NCBI GenBank assembly: GCA_038748365.1
Contig: JBCDIZ010000008.1
Span: 1-64,000, forward strand
Length of the DNA stretch: 64,000 nucleotides
Source: Alterisphingorhabdus sp038748365
Lineage (GTDB): Bacteria > Pseudomonadota > Alphaproteobacteria > Sphingomonadales > Sphingomonadaceae
Direction of reading: 5' to 3'
Part shown: positions 8,846 to 17,207 of the stretch, piece after piece
How positions within the stretch are numbered: position 1 is the stretch's first letter
Layout: the number at the start of each line of letters is the position of its first letter
Program-made: the position numbers and the translations under genes
The notes under the pieces: model-generated
Seen by the model: only the letters and a program-made list of their open reading frames with translations
Database searches by the model: none
What the model was told of the DNA's origin: nothing

Positions 8846-9718
8846 GTGAGCCGGGACACTATGCAGGAACAGTTACACAGCATTATGGCGAAAGAGAAAA
8901 GCAAAGAGCCGATAAACTGGTGGCAGGAAATCCGCGGCCTTTTGCTGCTGTTGCTCGCGGTGCTGGCGGTGCACAGCATTATCGCCAAGCCTTTCTATAT
9001 CCCCACCGGATCGATGATACCCAATCTGCTCGTCGGCGACCGGCTGATCGTCAGCAAATATCCCTATGGCTGGTCCTGGGTCTCGGCCTCTTTCCATATA
9101 TTGCCCGAATTTCCTGGCAAAATTTTCGCGCGTGATCCGGAATATGGTGATATCGTTATCGCCGCACCTCCCGGCGTAAAACAGGACTATATCAAGCGGG
9201 TCGTAGGCTTGCCCGGCGATACATTGGCGGTGCGCGATGGCCAGCTTATCCTCAATGATGTACCAGTACCGCAGGAAGTGCAGCCCAATCTGGTACTGCC
9301 AGTAGACGACACCCTGCCCTGTAGCGAGATGAGCTATCCCGGCGCCAAGATGCGCGGCGCTGACGGCAAGGAATATTGTGACCTGCCGATCAAGCAGGAA
9401 ACGCTGCCCAATGGCGCACAATATGTCATTATTGATGCCGCGCCGGATCAGGGCGCAGACTTTTTTGGCCCGATCACCATCCCCGAAGGCCATGTTTTCC
9501 TCATGGGTGACAATCGCGACAACAGCGCCGACAGCCGTTTTCCGATCAGCGGTCAGGGTCTGGGCGGCCCGGTACCGCTGGAAAATGTCGGCGGCCGCGC
9601 CGAGTTCATCATGTATTCACTCGATGGCAAGGCAAGCTATAATCCGCTGACATGGTTCGGCGCATTACGCGGTGATCGCGCCGGTCAAAGCCTACGCGCA
9701 GAACGTAAGGCGGAGTAA
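8846..9718 (+). CDS. lepB: Signal peptidase I
   Basis: Membrane serine protease that cleaves signal peptides of Sec- and Tat-exported proteins. The 290-residue product has one N-terminal membrane helix (about 30-48), the nucleophile segment PTGSMIPNLLVGD (Ser56), the general-base segment YIKRVVGLPGD (Lys117), and the C-terminal box MGDNRDNSADSR. GTG at 8846 is used here; ATG at 8861 is an alternative. In many alphaproteobacteria lepB is followed by rnc and era; here a repeat and a permease gene follow instead. Confidence 0.96.
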   Translation: MSRDTMQEQLHSIMAKEKSKEPINWWQEIRGLLLLLLAVLAVHSIIAKPFYIPTGSMIPNLLVGDRLIVSKYPYGWSWVSASFHILPEFPGKIFARDPEYGDIVIAAPPGVKQDYIKRVVGLPGDTLAVRDGQLILNDVPVPQEVQPNLVLPVDDTLPCSEMSYPGAKMRGADGKEYCDLPIKQETLPNGAQYVIIDAAPDQGADFFGPITIPEGHVFLMGDNRDNSADSRFPISGQGLGGPVPLENVGGRAEFIMYSLDGKASYNPLTWFGALRGDRAGQSLRAERKAE

Positions 9719-9730
9719 TTCTCACATCAT

Positions 9731-9867
9731 CCTCCCCGCTGCGGGGAGGTGGCAGCGAGCAGCGCTGACGGAGGGGGCTATCCACTTGCGCTGCATCTGG
9801 CGGCCTGCCCCCTCCACCAGCCTTCGCCAAGGCTACGGCCGGTCCCCCTCCCCGCAAGCGGGGAGGA
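9731..9867. repeat. Intergenic dyad repeat, family C
   Basis: Hairpin unit CCTCCCCGCTGCGGGGAGG, then inner sequence including GGAGGGGGCTATCCACTTGC, then a complementary right half ending CTCCCCGCAAGCGGGGAGGA. It lies between lepB and the permease gene and closely resembles the copy at 21410, sharing the CACTTGCGCTGC core. Confidence 0.8.
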
Positions 9868-9948
9868 TTCATGGCCCCTAAACAACCACATATTGTCAAC
9901 AAACCAAGAGTGTTTTAAGCGCATAAAGCACATCTGATGGGGATAGTT

Positions 9949-11010
9949 ATGGCGGACAGCCCGCAAGAGAGAATCGAAAAACCCGGCCCTACCGATTTCA
10001 GCGATCCAATCGCGCGCAATGAGGTAAAGAAGGCCGCTGTCTGGCTCGGAATGGCGGCGCTGCTGGCGCTGATTGTCATTCTCGCTTCACCGTTACTGCT
10101 GATTGCCGGCGGTCTGATTGTGGCGATCATGCTCGATGGCGGCACTCGCCTGCTCGGTCGTGTTCTGCCCATTGCCCGCAGCCTGCGCCTCACCATCGTA
10201 TTGTTGCTGGTCACAGGCTTTGTTGGCTGGACATTCTATTTCACCGGCTCGCAACTGGTGCAACAGGCAGCCAGTCTGCAAGAGATTGTCGAGCAGCAAA
10301 TCGACCAAATCGGGGCCTGGGCGACCAGTGTTGGTATCACCGCAACGCCTGAGGATCTGAAGGAACTGGGCAGCGAGGTCGCCAGCCGCATTGGCCAGTT
10401 CACCGCTGCGGTCACATCATTATTCGGCGCTATCGCCAGTTTCGTGCTGATGTGTGTACTCGGCATTTTTATCGCGATTGAGCCAAAGCTCTACGAGCGC
10501 GGACTGGCTTGGATGATCCCGCTAGAACGGCGCGACCATTTTTACGGCACGCTCGATACCATCGGCTTTACCATGCGACGTCTGCTGGCCGGGCGCCTAC
10601 TCGGCATGGCGGTCGAAGGCTTTGGCACCTGGATATTGCTGTGGCTCGGCGGCGTGCCGATGGCGGCTTTACTCGGCCTTTTGACCGGCCTGTTGGCGTT
10701 TCTGCCCAATATCGGCGCGATTGTCTCTGGCGCGCTGATTATCCTGGTCGGCTTTTCCGCGGGTTTTGAAACCGGGCTCTTTGCCGTCGGCGTTTATGTC
10801 TTTGTCCAGGTAATTGATGGCTATGTCATCGTGCCAATGGTTGCCAAAAAGACCGTCGATCTGGCCCCTGCACTGGTGCTCGGTGCACAGCTCCTCTTCG
10901 GCGCGCTGTTCGGCATAGTCGGGCTGGCACTGGCCGATCCGATTGTCACCATCATCAAAATCGCACTGGAGAGCCTCGCTGGCTGGGGCGAAGCGGAAGA
11001 GACAGGGTGA
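9949..11010 (+). CDS. AI-2E family (PerM-like) membrane permease
   Basis: Polytopic inner-membrane protein of the AI-2E exporter/PerM family; the actual substrate in most members is unknown. The 353-residue product has paired N-terminal helices (about 30-68), a loop with an amphipathic segment, and a C-terminal block of helices with the family-typical GLLAFLPNIGAIVSG and VPMVAKKTVDLAPALVL. An ATG at 9937 is in frame, but GGGGA at 9939-9943 is well placed for the ATG at 9949. The next gene overlaps its stop (GTGA). Confidence 0.88.
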   Translation: MADSPQERIEKPGPTDFSDPIARNEVKKAAVWLGMAALLALIVILASPLLLIAGGLIVAIMLDGGTRLLGRVLPIARSLRLTIVLLLVTGFVGWTFYFTGSQLVQQAASLQEIVEQQIDQIGAWATSVGITATPEDLKELGSEVASRIGQFTAAVTSLFGAIASFVLMCVLGIFIAIEPKLYERGLAWMIPLERRDHFYGTLDTIGFTMRRLLAGRLLGMAVEGFGTWILLWLGGVPMAALLGLLTGLLAFLPNIGAIVSGALIILVGFSAGFETGLFAVGVYVFVQVIDGYVIVPMVAKKTVDLAPALVLGAQLLFGALFGIVGLALADPIVTIIKIALESLAGWGEAEETG

Positions 11011-11717
11011 ACAGCACAAGGCGGTGCCACACCATGCTCGCCATTGCCGGATTTGGTGATAATGCCAGCATGTATGCGCCCCTTGCCGAAACAGCCTGGG
11101 CAGAGAATCACAAGCTGATCCCGCTCGATCTGCCGGGTTTCGGCGCACCTCCATTGGCAGAAGAGACAAGCCTGGAGGCGCTGGCCGGTTTCGTCGCTCA
11201 AAAGGCTCGGGAAACCGGCGCGGATACCATCATTGCCCATTCGGTCGCCTCCATTATCGCCTCGCTGGCCGCTCGCAGGCCAGACTGCCCGCTTGAAAAT
11301 ATTATCTCGCTTGAGGGCAATCTCACCGCAGACGATGCCTATTTCTCAGGCCTCGCTGCGAATTATGATTCGCCCGGGGCGTTCCGCGTCGCTATTGCTG
11401 CTAAACTGGAGGGCTTAGCGCGAACCCGGCCGGTCATCGCGCGCTATCGTGATCAAGTAGCAAAAGCCAACCCTAATGCGCTGTGGCAATTGGGGTGCGA
11501 TGCCAAGGCATACTCAAAAGACAATCATCCGGGAGACGTACTTATGGCTTCGGCTGATGTGACCTATGTGTACAATCCCGATAACTGTCCAACGGCCACA
11601 CTGGACTGGCTTGAGACAAGCGATATGAAGCGCATCCTGCTCAAAGGCGCATCGCACTGGCCCAGTGTGACCGAACCGGAAATGTTGGCAGAAGCGATAG
11701 AGCGCATGCTGGTTTAG
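11007..11717 (+). CDS. Alpha/beta hydrolase family protein
   Basis: Soluble 236-residue protein with an alpha/beta-hydrolase layout: an oxyanion-side sequence near AGFGDNASMY, a nucleophile elbow at IIAHSVASIIAS (about residues 74-85; AHSVA in place of the usual GHSMG), and a terminal His in GASHWPSV. The GTG start at 11007 overlaps the permease stop, so the two are probably coupled. Substrate unknown. The nucleophile motif has Ala where Gly is usual, which is tolerated in some esterases. Confidence 0.75.
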   Translation: MNSTRRCHTMLAIAGFGDNASMYAPLAETAWAENHKLIPLDLPGFGAPPLAEETSLEALAGFVAQKARETGADTIIAHSVASIIASLAARRPDCPLENIISLEGNLTADDAYFSGLAANYDSPGAFRVAIAAKLEGLARTRPVIARYRDQVAKANPNALWQLGCDAKAYSKDNHPGDVLMASADVTYVYNPDNCPTATLDWLETSDMKRILLKGASHWPSVTEPEMLAEAIERMLV

Positions 11718-11753
11718 GGATTAAGACCCGTCACAATCATGATCAAAACCAAA

Positions 11754-11847
11754 CCGCTAGGGCTGAGCCCGTCGGGCCGAAGGCGACCGAAGGTCAACCC
11801 CGCCTCTCAAGTAGAGAAACGCCCTTCGACAAGCTCAGGGCTAACGG
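11754..11847. repeat. Intergenic dyad repeat, family A (diverged)
   Basis: Copy of the family A repeat with a diverged left arm (CCGCTAGGGCTGAGCCCGTC) and a standard right arm (CTTCGACAAGCTCAGGGCTAACGG). It lies between a plus-strand hydrolase and the minus-strand FKBP gene, a convergent position where a bidirectional hairpin could end both transcripts. Confidence 0.7.
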
Positions 11848-11869
11848 TCTTGTTCAGTCAAAATAGCCC

Positions 11870-12478
11870 TTACTGACCCGGAAGTGGCTGACCCGGGCCG
11901 CCAGCGCCAGGAGGTGGTCCGCCCACGCCCGGAGGCAATTGCTGTTGTTGCTGCTGCATGGCGCGGAATTGTGCTTCAATCTCGGCCATGGAGCGGAACT
12001 CAAGCAGCTCAATTTCAAACTCCAGATCTGAGTTGGCCGGGATATCGCCCTTTTGCTGGTCACCATAGGCTTGTTCGGAAGGGATAATCACACGATAGCG
12101 GCCGCCTCTTTCCATGGTCAGCATCGCTTCACGAAGGCCCGGAATAATCGCTGGGAACATCGGCGGTGCTGGCGGGTCATTCGGACCAGCGAGCGAAAAA
12201 GGCACTTGCTCATTGGCATCAAACACAGTGCCGTCCATCAACCGGCCTTCATAATTCACCGCCGCAATATCACCGCTGGACGGCGAAACACCGGCTTCAC
12301 CATCAACAAGGGTGATAACCTTCACGCCATTTTCGGTGGTGTTGATCATGCCACGCACCGATGCCGTACCGGCCCAGGCCAAACCAGCGCCAAGCAGCAA
12401 GACGACGATCACACCGATCCATAATTTGGTCAGTGATCCTTTGGCGATGGGTTGAAGAGGTACACGGGTTACCGACAT
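11870..12478 (-). CDS. FKBP-type peptidyl-prolyl cis-trans isomerase
   Basis: Membrane-anchored prolyl isomerase expected to act on the periplasmic side. From the ATG at 12478 (MSVTRVPLQPIAKG) the 202-residue product has one helix (about 16-36), then an FKBP domain with family sequences VNYEGRLMDGTVFDA, IPGLREAMLTMERGGRYRV and IPSEQAYG. The C-terminus is a Gln run followed by a Pro/Gly-rich tail. The frame extends upstream to 12541 but family starts favour 12478. rpsU lies upstream on the same strand, separated by a terminator. Confidence 0.92.
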   Translation of the reverse strand: MSVTRVPLQPIAKGSLTKLWIGVIVVLLLGAGLAWAGTASVRGMINTTENGVKVITLVDGEAGVSPSSGDIAAVNYEGRLMDGTVFDANEQVPFSLAGPNDPPAPPMFPAIIPGLREAMLTMERGGRYRVIIPSEQAYGDQQKGDIPANSDLEFEIELLEFRSMAEIEAQFRAMQQQQQQLPPGVGGPPPGAGGPGQPLPGQ

Positions 12479-12580
12479 GGGGCGATGTCTTTCACTCAGA
12501 TGGATATTGCGCGCGCCTTTTCGGGCAGGCGGGCGTGGCAATCAAGACAAAAATAGCAGAGGTTGATTGCAGCGCGCACG

Positions 12581-12604
12581 AAAAAGGGCGGCAAAAGCCG
12601 CCCT
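12581..12604 (-). terminator. Rho-independent terminator of rpsU
   Basis: Read on the minus strand: AGGGCGGC, loop TTTT, GCCGCCCT, then a run of T. It begins about 28 bases after the rpsU stop codon, so rpsU is transcribed as a single unit separate from the FKBP gene. Confidence 0.9.
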
Positions 12605-12631
12605 GTCTCAAACTCTAAGGCGCCATCGCCC

Positions 12632-12838
12632 TTATTTTGTGCCGTCGCGCTCCATGCGCTTGCGCTCCATCTTGCGGGCGCGGCGGACAGCGGCGGCCTT
12701 TTCGCGCGCACGCTTTTCCGAGGGTTTTTCATAATGGCGACGGAGCTTCATCTCGCGATACACGCCTTCACGCTGCAGCTTCTTTTTCAGCGCCCGCAGC
12801 GCCTGATCAACATTGTTATCGCGAACAGTAATTTGCAT
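12632..12838 (-). CDS. rpsU: 30S ribosomal protein S21
   Basis: Small basic protein of the 30S platform. The 68-residue product begins MQITVRDNNVDQALRALKKK and ends in an Arg/Lys-rich helix, the normal S21 pattern; the long basic C-terminus is typical of alphaproteobacteria. An in-frame TTG 12 bases upstream is less likely than the ATG because the MQI start is conserved in the family. It is monocistronic, with its own terminator. Confidence 0.96.
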   Translation of the reverse strand: MQITVRDNNVDQALRALKKKLQREGVYREMKLRRHYEKPSEKRAREKAAAVRRARKMERKRMERDGTK

Positions 12839-13186
12839 AAGTCCAATCAACTCCGGTCAAAATATCTTATGCCGGGGCGATGCACCTCGGCGATGGCAAA
12901 ATCAAAATCTGGTTGTGCGCAATTCGCTGAATATCGTCAGAAAACCAACAATTTGCTAATCGAATCACAAACAGGCCGCGCATATGGAGCGGTCCGTAAG
13001 CGGCGCGGCTTACAGTAATATAGGCATTTTTCAAGCCTTTTCCACCGCAAACAGCCTAAGGCGCGGCAATCCTGTGTCAGCCAAACCCTTTGAAAACCGC
13101 TTTTCCAGTGGTTGCCGTGCCCCTACCCTTGGTCTAAAGTCGCGTACAAACACGTTAACAGCACCCGCGATAATGGAGAGTTCGCC
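12839..13186. other. Intergenic region between rpsU and the aldolase gene
   Basis: About 350 bases between two divergent genes, so it must hold both promoters. I can point to a short hairpin (GTAAGC-GGCGC-GGCTTAC, about 12994-13016) and a GGAGAG ribosome-binding site just before the aldolase start. I see no convincing sigma-70 boxes, no dyad repeat of families A-D and no small gene. Confidence 0.5.
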
Positions 13187-13948
13187 ATGGCCACAGCCCT
13201 CAAGACTGATAACCAGATGTCCACCGATGAACGCGAGGCCCGCAAGCTGCTCGCCTCCTGCTACCGCGTCTTTGACATGATGGGGTGGACCGAGATGATC
13301 TACAACCATATCACGCTGAAAGTGCCAGGCGAAGAAGATGCCTTTCTGATCAACCCCTATGGCCTGCATTTCTCCGAGGTCTGTGCATCCAATCTGGTCA
13401 AGATCAATTCCGAGGGTGAGACGCTGGACGGCTCGCTCTATCCGGTGAACAAGGCGGGCTTTACCCAGCACAGCATGTTCCACAAGGAACTGCCCGATAT
13501 GCACTGCATCATCCATACCCACACCACCGAAACCATGGCGGTATGCTCGGTTGAGGGCGGATTGCAGCCGACCAACTTCTATGCCTGCAACTTTATCGGC
13601 CAGATTGCCTATCATGACTTTGAGGGCGTCACCGTACGCAGCGAAGAAGGCCCGCGTCTCGCCGCGAACCTTGGCGACAAACGGGTGCTGATGCTGAAAA
13701 ACCACGGCCCCGTGGTGCTGGGCCGTACTCTGCCCGAAGCGTTTATCACCTATTGGGCCCTGCAACGCGCCTGCGAAATCCAGCTCGCGACGATGAGCAT
13801 GGGCAAGCCGATCACAGTGCCGCAGGAAGTCATCGACGTGCACCAGCGCGACCTCAGCCAGGTCCAACTCCCCGGCGGCCCCGGTGCGCCCGACTTCGCG
13901 GCGATGGTGCGTCTGGTTGACAAGATTGATACCAGCTGGCGGGATTGA
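13187..13948 (+). CDS. Class II aldolase/adducin family protein
   Basis: Zinc-dependent aldolase-fold protein of 253 residues. Metal-binding His residues are visible in IIHTHTTETMAV and a conserved LKNHGPVVLG follows. Members include fuculose-phosphate aldolases and uncharacterised decarboxylase-like proteins; the substrate cannot be told from sequence. An upstream in-frame ATG at 13112 exists, but GGAGAG at 13175-13180 supports the ATG at 13187 (MATALKTDN). A long open frame on the opposite strand here is a shadow. Confidence 0.9.
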   Translation: MATALKTDNQMSTDEREARKLLASCYRVFDMMGWTEMIYNHITLKVPGEEDAFLINPYGLHFSEVCASNLVKINSEGETLDGSLYPVNKAGFTQHSMFHKELPDMHCIIHTHTTETMAVCSVEGGLQPTNFYACNFIGQIAYHDFEGVTVRSEEGPRLAANLGDKRVLMLKNHGPVVLGRTLPEAFITYWALQRACEIQLATMSMGKPITVPQEVIDVHQRDLSQVQLPGGPGAPDFAAMVRLVDKIDTSWRD

Positions 13949-13968
13949 TCCGACACCCAACACATATT

Positions 13969-14047
13969 CGTCATGCTGAACTTGTTTCAGCATCTGCCTG
14001 CGTTACGCTCTACGGCCTGAGATCCCGAAACAAGTTCGGGATGACGA
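13969..14047. repeat. Intergenic dyad repeat, family D
   Basis: Inverted repeat with left arm CGTCATGCTGAACTTGTTTC and right arm GAAACAAGTTCGGGATGACG around a 35-base middle. A related copy lies at 34623. It separates the aldolase gene from the [2Fe-2S] protein gene. Confidence 0.8.
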
Positions 14048-14070
14048 GTATATTTTTATGTTAGGCGAGA

Positions 14071-14634
14071 ATGACCAAACTCACCGTCAATGACCGCCCG
14101 GTCGAATATCGTATGGACCCGGAAACGCCTCTGCTCTGGGCACTGCGCGATGCGTCTAATCTGACCGGCACCAAATATGGCTGTGGCAATGGCGATTGCG
14201 GCGCATGCATTGTCGATATTGACGGCACCGCGATCCGTTCCTGTCTGGTGACTTTGGCCGAGGTCGAGGGACGCTTTGTCACCACCATTGAAGCGCTCAG
14301 CCGCGACCGCAGCCATCCGGTGCAGCAGGCCATGGTTGCGGAACAGGCAATCCAATGCGGTTTCTGCACTCCCGGTATCGTTATGGCGGCCTCGGCGCTG
14401 CTCAGGCGCAATGACAGGCCATCGGACAAGGACATTGACGAGGCGATCCAGAATATCTGCCGCTGCGGCGTCTATCCGCGGCTGCGCGAGGCGATTAAGC
14501 GTGCGGCGCGTGTCGCCCGGCGTGAGGAACGCATTTCCGCCGCGCCGCCGCCGGGAATCTCGCCTGAGGATGCAGCGGAAGCCGTGCCTTCCCTCACCGC
14601 GCCAGCGCCCGCACAGAACGAACCGACTGAATAA
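14071..14634 (+). CDS. Orphan [2Fe-2S] subunit of the xanthine oxidase family (IorA-like)
   Basis: Small electron-transfer subunit of molybdenum hydroxylases. Domain order is normal: a plant-type ferredoxin cluster (YGCGNGDCGACIVD plus a fourth Cys in SCL, residues about 35-60) and a helical domain with the second cluster (QCGFCTPGIVM and ICRCGVYPRL, about 96-135). A Pro/Ala/Glu-rich tail of about 35 residues is extra. The molybdopterin-binding large subunit that normally follows is absent; arsC comes next, 71 bases on. The protein may serve a distant large subunit or another acceptor. Confidence 0.9.
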   Translation: MTKLTVNDRPVEYRMDPETPLLWALRDASNLTGTKYGCGNGDCGACIVDIDGTAIRSCLVTLAEVEGRFVTTIEALSRDRSHPVQQAMVAEQAIQCGFCTPGIVMAASALLRRNDRPSDKDIDEAIQNICRCGVYPRLREAIKRAARVARREERISAAPPPGISPEDAAEAVPSLTAPAPAQNEPTE

Positions 14635-14705
14635 GGATTTCCCCCGTTGCATGGCCTGCCGGGGCAGCATAAATACAGTCCAAACTGGACATAGGGGAGC
14701 AGGCC

Positions 14706-15056
14706 ATGAAAGCCACGATCTGGCACAATCCAAAATGCGGCACATCGCGCAAGACATTGGCTATTCTTGAGGAACAGCCGGATGTCGAGCTGACGGTGGT
14801 GCAATATCTCAAAGACCCACCGACACGCGAGAAGCTGGCGCAGCTTTACACAGACGCCGGAATGACGCCGCAGCAGGGTTTGCGGGTGCGTGGGTCTCCG
14901 GCGGAGGAACTGGGCCTGACTGCAGAGGTCGTATCAGGAGATACGATACTGGACGCCATGGCCAAAGAGCCGATCCTGATTAACCGCCCTCTGGTCGAGA
15001 CCGAAAAAGGTGTGCGGCTTTGTCGGCCACAAGATAAGGTGCGCGAGATACTTTAG
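14706..15056 (+). CDS. arsC: ArsC-family arsenate reductase (glutaredoxin type)
   Basis: Thioredoxin-fold reductase that converts arsenate to arsenite using glutathione/glutaredoxin. The 116-residue product has the catalytic WHNPKCGTSRKT (Cys11) and the conserved RPLVETEKGVRLCRP segment; both are typical of the ArsC proper rather than the Spx or YffB branches. No other ars genes are nearby, so it may act in general arsenic defence on its own, or have another redox substrate. Confidence 0.9.
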   Translation: MKATIWHNPKCGTSRKTLAILEEQPDVELTVVQYLKDPPTREKLAQLYTDAGMTPQQGLRVRGSPAEELGLTAEVVSGDTILDAMAKEPILINRPLVETEKGVRLCRPQDKVREIL

Positions 15057-15071
15057 GATAATCAAAACAAA

Positions 15072-15151
15072 CCGTTCGGGCTGAGCTTGTCGAAGCCCTG
15101 TCCTTTTCTTTCAAAGGCAGTGCGGCCCTTCGACAAGCTCAGGGCGAACGG
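15072..15151. repeat. Intergenic dyad repeat, family A
   Basis: Arms CCGTTCGGGCTGAGCTTGTC and GACAAGCTCAGGGCGAACGG with inner GAAGCCC/GGCCCTTC. It lies between arsC and a hydrolase gene on the same strand and ends about 30 bases before that start codon. Confidence 0.8.
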
Positions 15152-15181
15152 AATTAGACAACGTAAACCAAGGACACACAC

Positions 15182-16270
15182 ATGCTCCGCATACTCAAAT
15201 GGCTGGCCCTGCTCCTTATTGTCGCGGTCGTCGGCGTTGGTATCTGGGCCTATGCGCCGGATCGCGATGTTGCAGAGCTGCGTGCGGAATATGGCGAAGA
15301 ACCATCGCAGTTTATCGAACTACCCAATGGCCAGACCGTGCATGTCCGCGATACCGGGTCGCGTGATGCGCCGGTGTTGCTGCTGATGCACGGTTCGGGT
15401 GCATCGTTGCACACATGGGAGGGCTGGGCCGAGGCGCTGGAGGGTGATTACCGCGTGATCCGCTATGACCATGCCGGTCATGGCCTGACCGGGCCGCATA
15501 TCGCCAATGACTATAGCGCTGCAGGCCAGTCGGATATGGTCCATATGCTGATGCAGCAGCTTGGTATAGAAAGCTATATTGTTGCCGGAAACTCCATGGG
15601 CGGGCGCATTGGCTGGCATCATGCGCTCGATCATCCCGATGCAGTGCGTGGTCTGATATTGATAGATTCATCGGGTGCGCCGCAGCCTGACGATGCGACC
15701 CTGCCCATTGGCTTCCGCCTGGCGCAGAGCGATGTGCTGAAACCGATATTGGGTGTTATGACCCCGCGCAGCATTATCGCTGAGACGCTGAAAGGCTCTG
15801 TTGCGGAGCCCGACAAGCTGACCGATGCTCAGATTGACCGCTATTGGCACTTGCTGCGCTATCCCGGCAATCGTGAGGCGATGTTCAACCCCGGCACCGG
15901 CGATCCGGCGCGCAAGCGCGATTCTGAACAGATCGCCAATATTTCGGTACCATCGCTGATCCTCTGGGGCGCACAGGATACGCTGATCCCGGTGGATTCG
16001 GCGCAATGGTTTGATGAAAAGCTGCCCGACAGCACGCTCGTCATCTATTCCGATCTCGGCCATATCCCGATGGAGGAAGACCCGGCGCGCACCGCGGGCG
16101 ATGTTCGCGAATGGCTGATCGCCAAGGGGCTGGACATCATGCCACCATCGCGCACGCCGGCAGGGATTATGGGCGGCGCTGCTGATACCGCGCGCGCGGC
16201 ATGGACCGGCCAAGGCGCTGAGAATGATACGGCAACGACCGAGGATTCTGCCGAAAGCGAGACGCCATAG
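15182..16270 (+). CDS. Alpha/beta hydrolase with N-terminal membrane anchor
   Basis: A 362-residue protein with one N-terminal helix (about 5-24, signal anchor) and an alpha/beta-hydrolase domain on the periplasmic side. The oxyanion motif is MHGSGAS, the nucleophile elbow is VAGNSMGGRIGW (Ser near residue 140), Asp is in LWGAQDTLIP, and His is in DLGHIPMEEDP. This is the layout of lipase/epoxide-hydrolase-like proteins. The last 50 residues are low-complexity. Substrate unknown. Confidence 0.88.
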   Translation: MLRILKWLALLLIVAVVGVGIWAYAPDRDVAELRAEYGEEPSQFIELPNGQTVHVRDTGSRDAPVLLLMHGSGASLHTWEGWAEALEGDYRVIRYDHAGHGLTGPHIANDYSAAGQSDMVHMLMQQLGIESYIVAGNSMGGRIGWHHALDHPDAVRGLILIDSSGAPQPDDATLPIGFRLAQSDVLKPILGVMTPRSIIAETLKGSVAEPDKLTDAQIDRYWHLLRYPGNREAMFNPGTGDPARKRDSEQIANISVPSLILWGAQDTLIPVDSAQWFDEKLPDSTLVIYSDLGHIPMEEDPARTAGDVREWLIAKGLDIMPPSRTPAGIMGGAADTARAAWTGQGAENDTATTEDSAESETP

Positions 16271-16377
16271 AAAACAGCACCGCCAATCAATAGGCCGTGA
16301 AATTAAGCAAATTTTGTATTATTACAGATTAATTACAAAACGCTGTTTGCTTATGACACTCGCGGAAAAGGACATCC

Positions 16378-17109
16378 ATGGCCACGATTGCGGTCTATAA
16401 TCTGAAAGGTGGTGTTGGAAAAACCAGCACCGCCGTCAATCTTGCCTGGTGCTCGGCACAGATGAGTGCGCGGCGCACATTGCTGTGGGATCTCGACCCG
16501 CAGGCGGCGGCTACCTTCCTGATAGGCAAGGACAAGCAGCTCAAGGACGAGGCGCAGGCGGTGTTTTCGCGCCGCGTTAATGCCGAAAAGCTGATCCGCA
16601 AATCCACCGTCAAACAGCTGGATATCTTGGCGGCGGATACCTCATTGCGTAGTCTCAATCATCTGCTGTTCGAGATGGGCAAGAAGAAACGGCTCAAAAA
16701 ACTGCTGACCGATCTGCACAAAAGCTATGATCGAATCCTGTTGGACTGCCCGCCGGGCCTCACCGAAACCAGCGAGCAGATTCTGCGTGCCGCCGATCTG
16801 GTGATTGTGCCAGTGATACCCTCGCCACTTTCCTATCGTGCTTTTCTCGAAGTGCGCGAATATCTTGACGGCCAAGGCGGCAAGCACGCACCGATGCTGC
16901 CGGTGCATTCCATGGTTGACCGTCGCCGCGCATTGCACAACAAGGCGCTGGAGGATCACCCCGGCTGGCCGGTGATCCCGATGACCAGCGCAGTCGAGCA
17001 AATGGCCAAACATCGCGCGCCTCTGGGTGCCTTTGCGCCGTCAAATCCCGCACAGTTGGCATTTCGCGAACTATGGAAGGGCATCGAGCGCAAGATTTCG
17101 ACGCTTTAA
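16378..17109 (+). CDS. Orphan ParA/MinD-family ATPase
   Basis: Deviant Walker-A ATPase of 243 residues. KGGVGKTSTAVNLAW (residues 9-23) is the nucleotide site with the signature first Lys, and DLDPQAAA and LLDCPPGL are the Walker A-prime and B-like motifs. No parB, parS-like cluster or plasmid gene is adjacent, so it is unlikely to be the chromosome ParA; such orphans position protein cargo in other bacteria. It stands alone between two spacers, with an AT-rich stretch at 16303-16350 upstream. Confidence 0.88.
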   Translation: MATIAVYNLKGGVGKTSTAVNLAWCSAQMSARRTLLWDLDPQAAATFLIGKDKQLKDEAQAVFSRRVNAEKLIRKSTVKQLDILAADTSLRSLNHLLFEMGKKKRLKKLLTDLHKSYDRILLDCPPGLTETSEQILRAADLVIVPVIPSPLSYRAFLEVREYLDGQGGKHAPMLPVHSMVDRRRALHNKALEDHPGWPVIPMTSAVEQMAKHRAPLGAFAPSNPAQLAFRELWKGIERKISTL

Positions 17110-17128
17110 GCTAAAGAATCGCTACAGA

Positions 17129-17207
17129 CCGTTCGCCCTGAGCCTGTCGAAGGGCTGTTCTTCACTTCTGAAGAAATACGGGGCTTCGACAAGCTCAGCC
17201 TGAACGG
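17129..17207. repeat. Intergenic dyad repeat, family A
   Basis: Arms CCGTTCGCCCTGAGCCTGTC and GACAAGCTCAGCCTGAACGG with a middle that includes CTTCACTTCTGAAGAAATAC. The same middle motif (CACTTCTGAAGAAA) occurs in the copy inside the SUMT gene at 49542, so those two copies are close relatives. It starts 20 bases after the parA-like stop. Confidence 0.82.

Noticed and set aside
13031..13993. Long (320-codon) open frame on the minus strand
   Set aside because: It is antisense to the class II aldolase gene, whose protein is recognisable and has a good ribosome-binding site. The minus product has no family features.
16303..16350. TTTTGTA and TACAAAA inverted pair before the parA-like gene
   Set aside because: Only 7-base arms in an AT-rich spacer; could be chance, so not listed as an operator.
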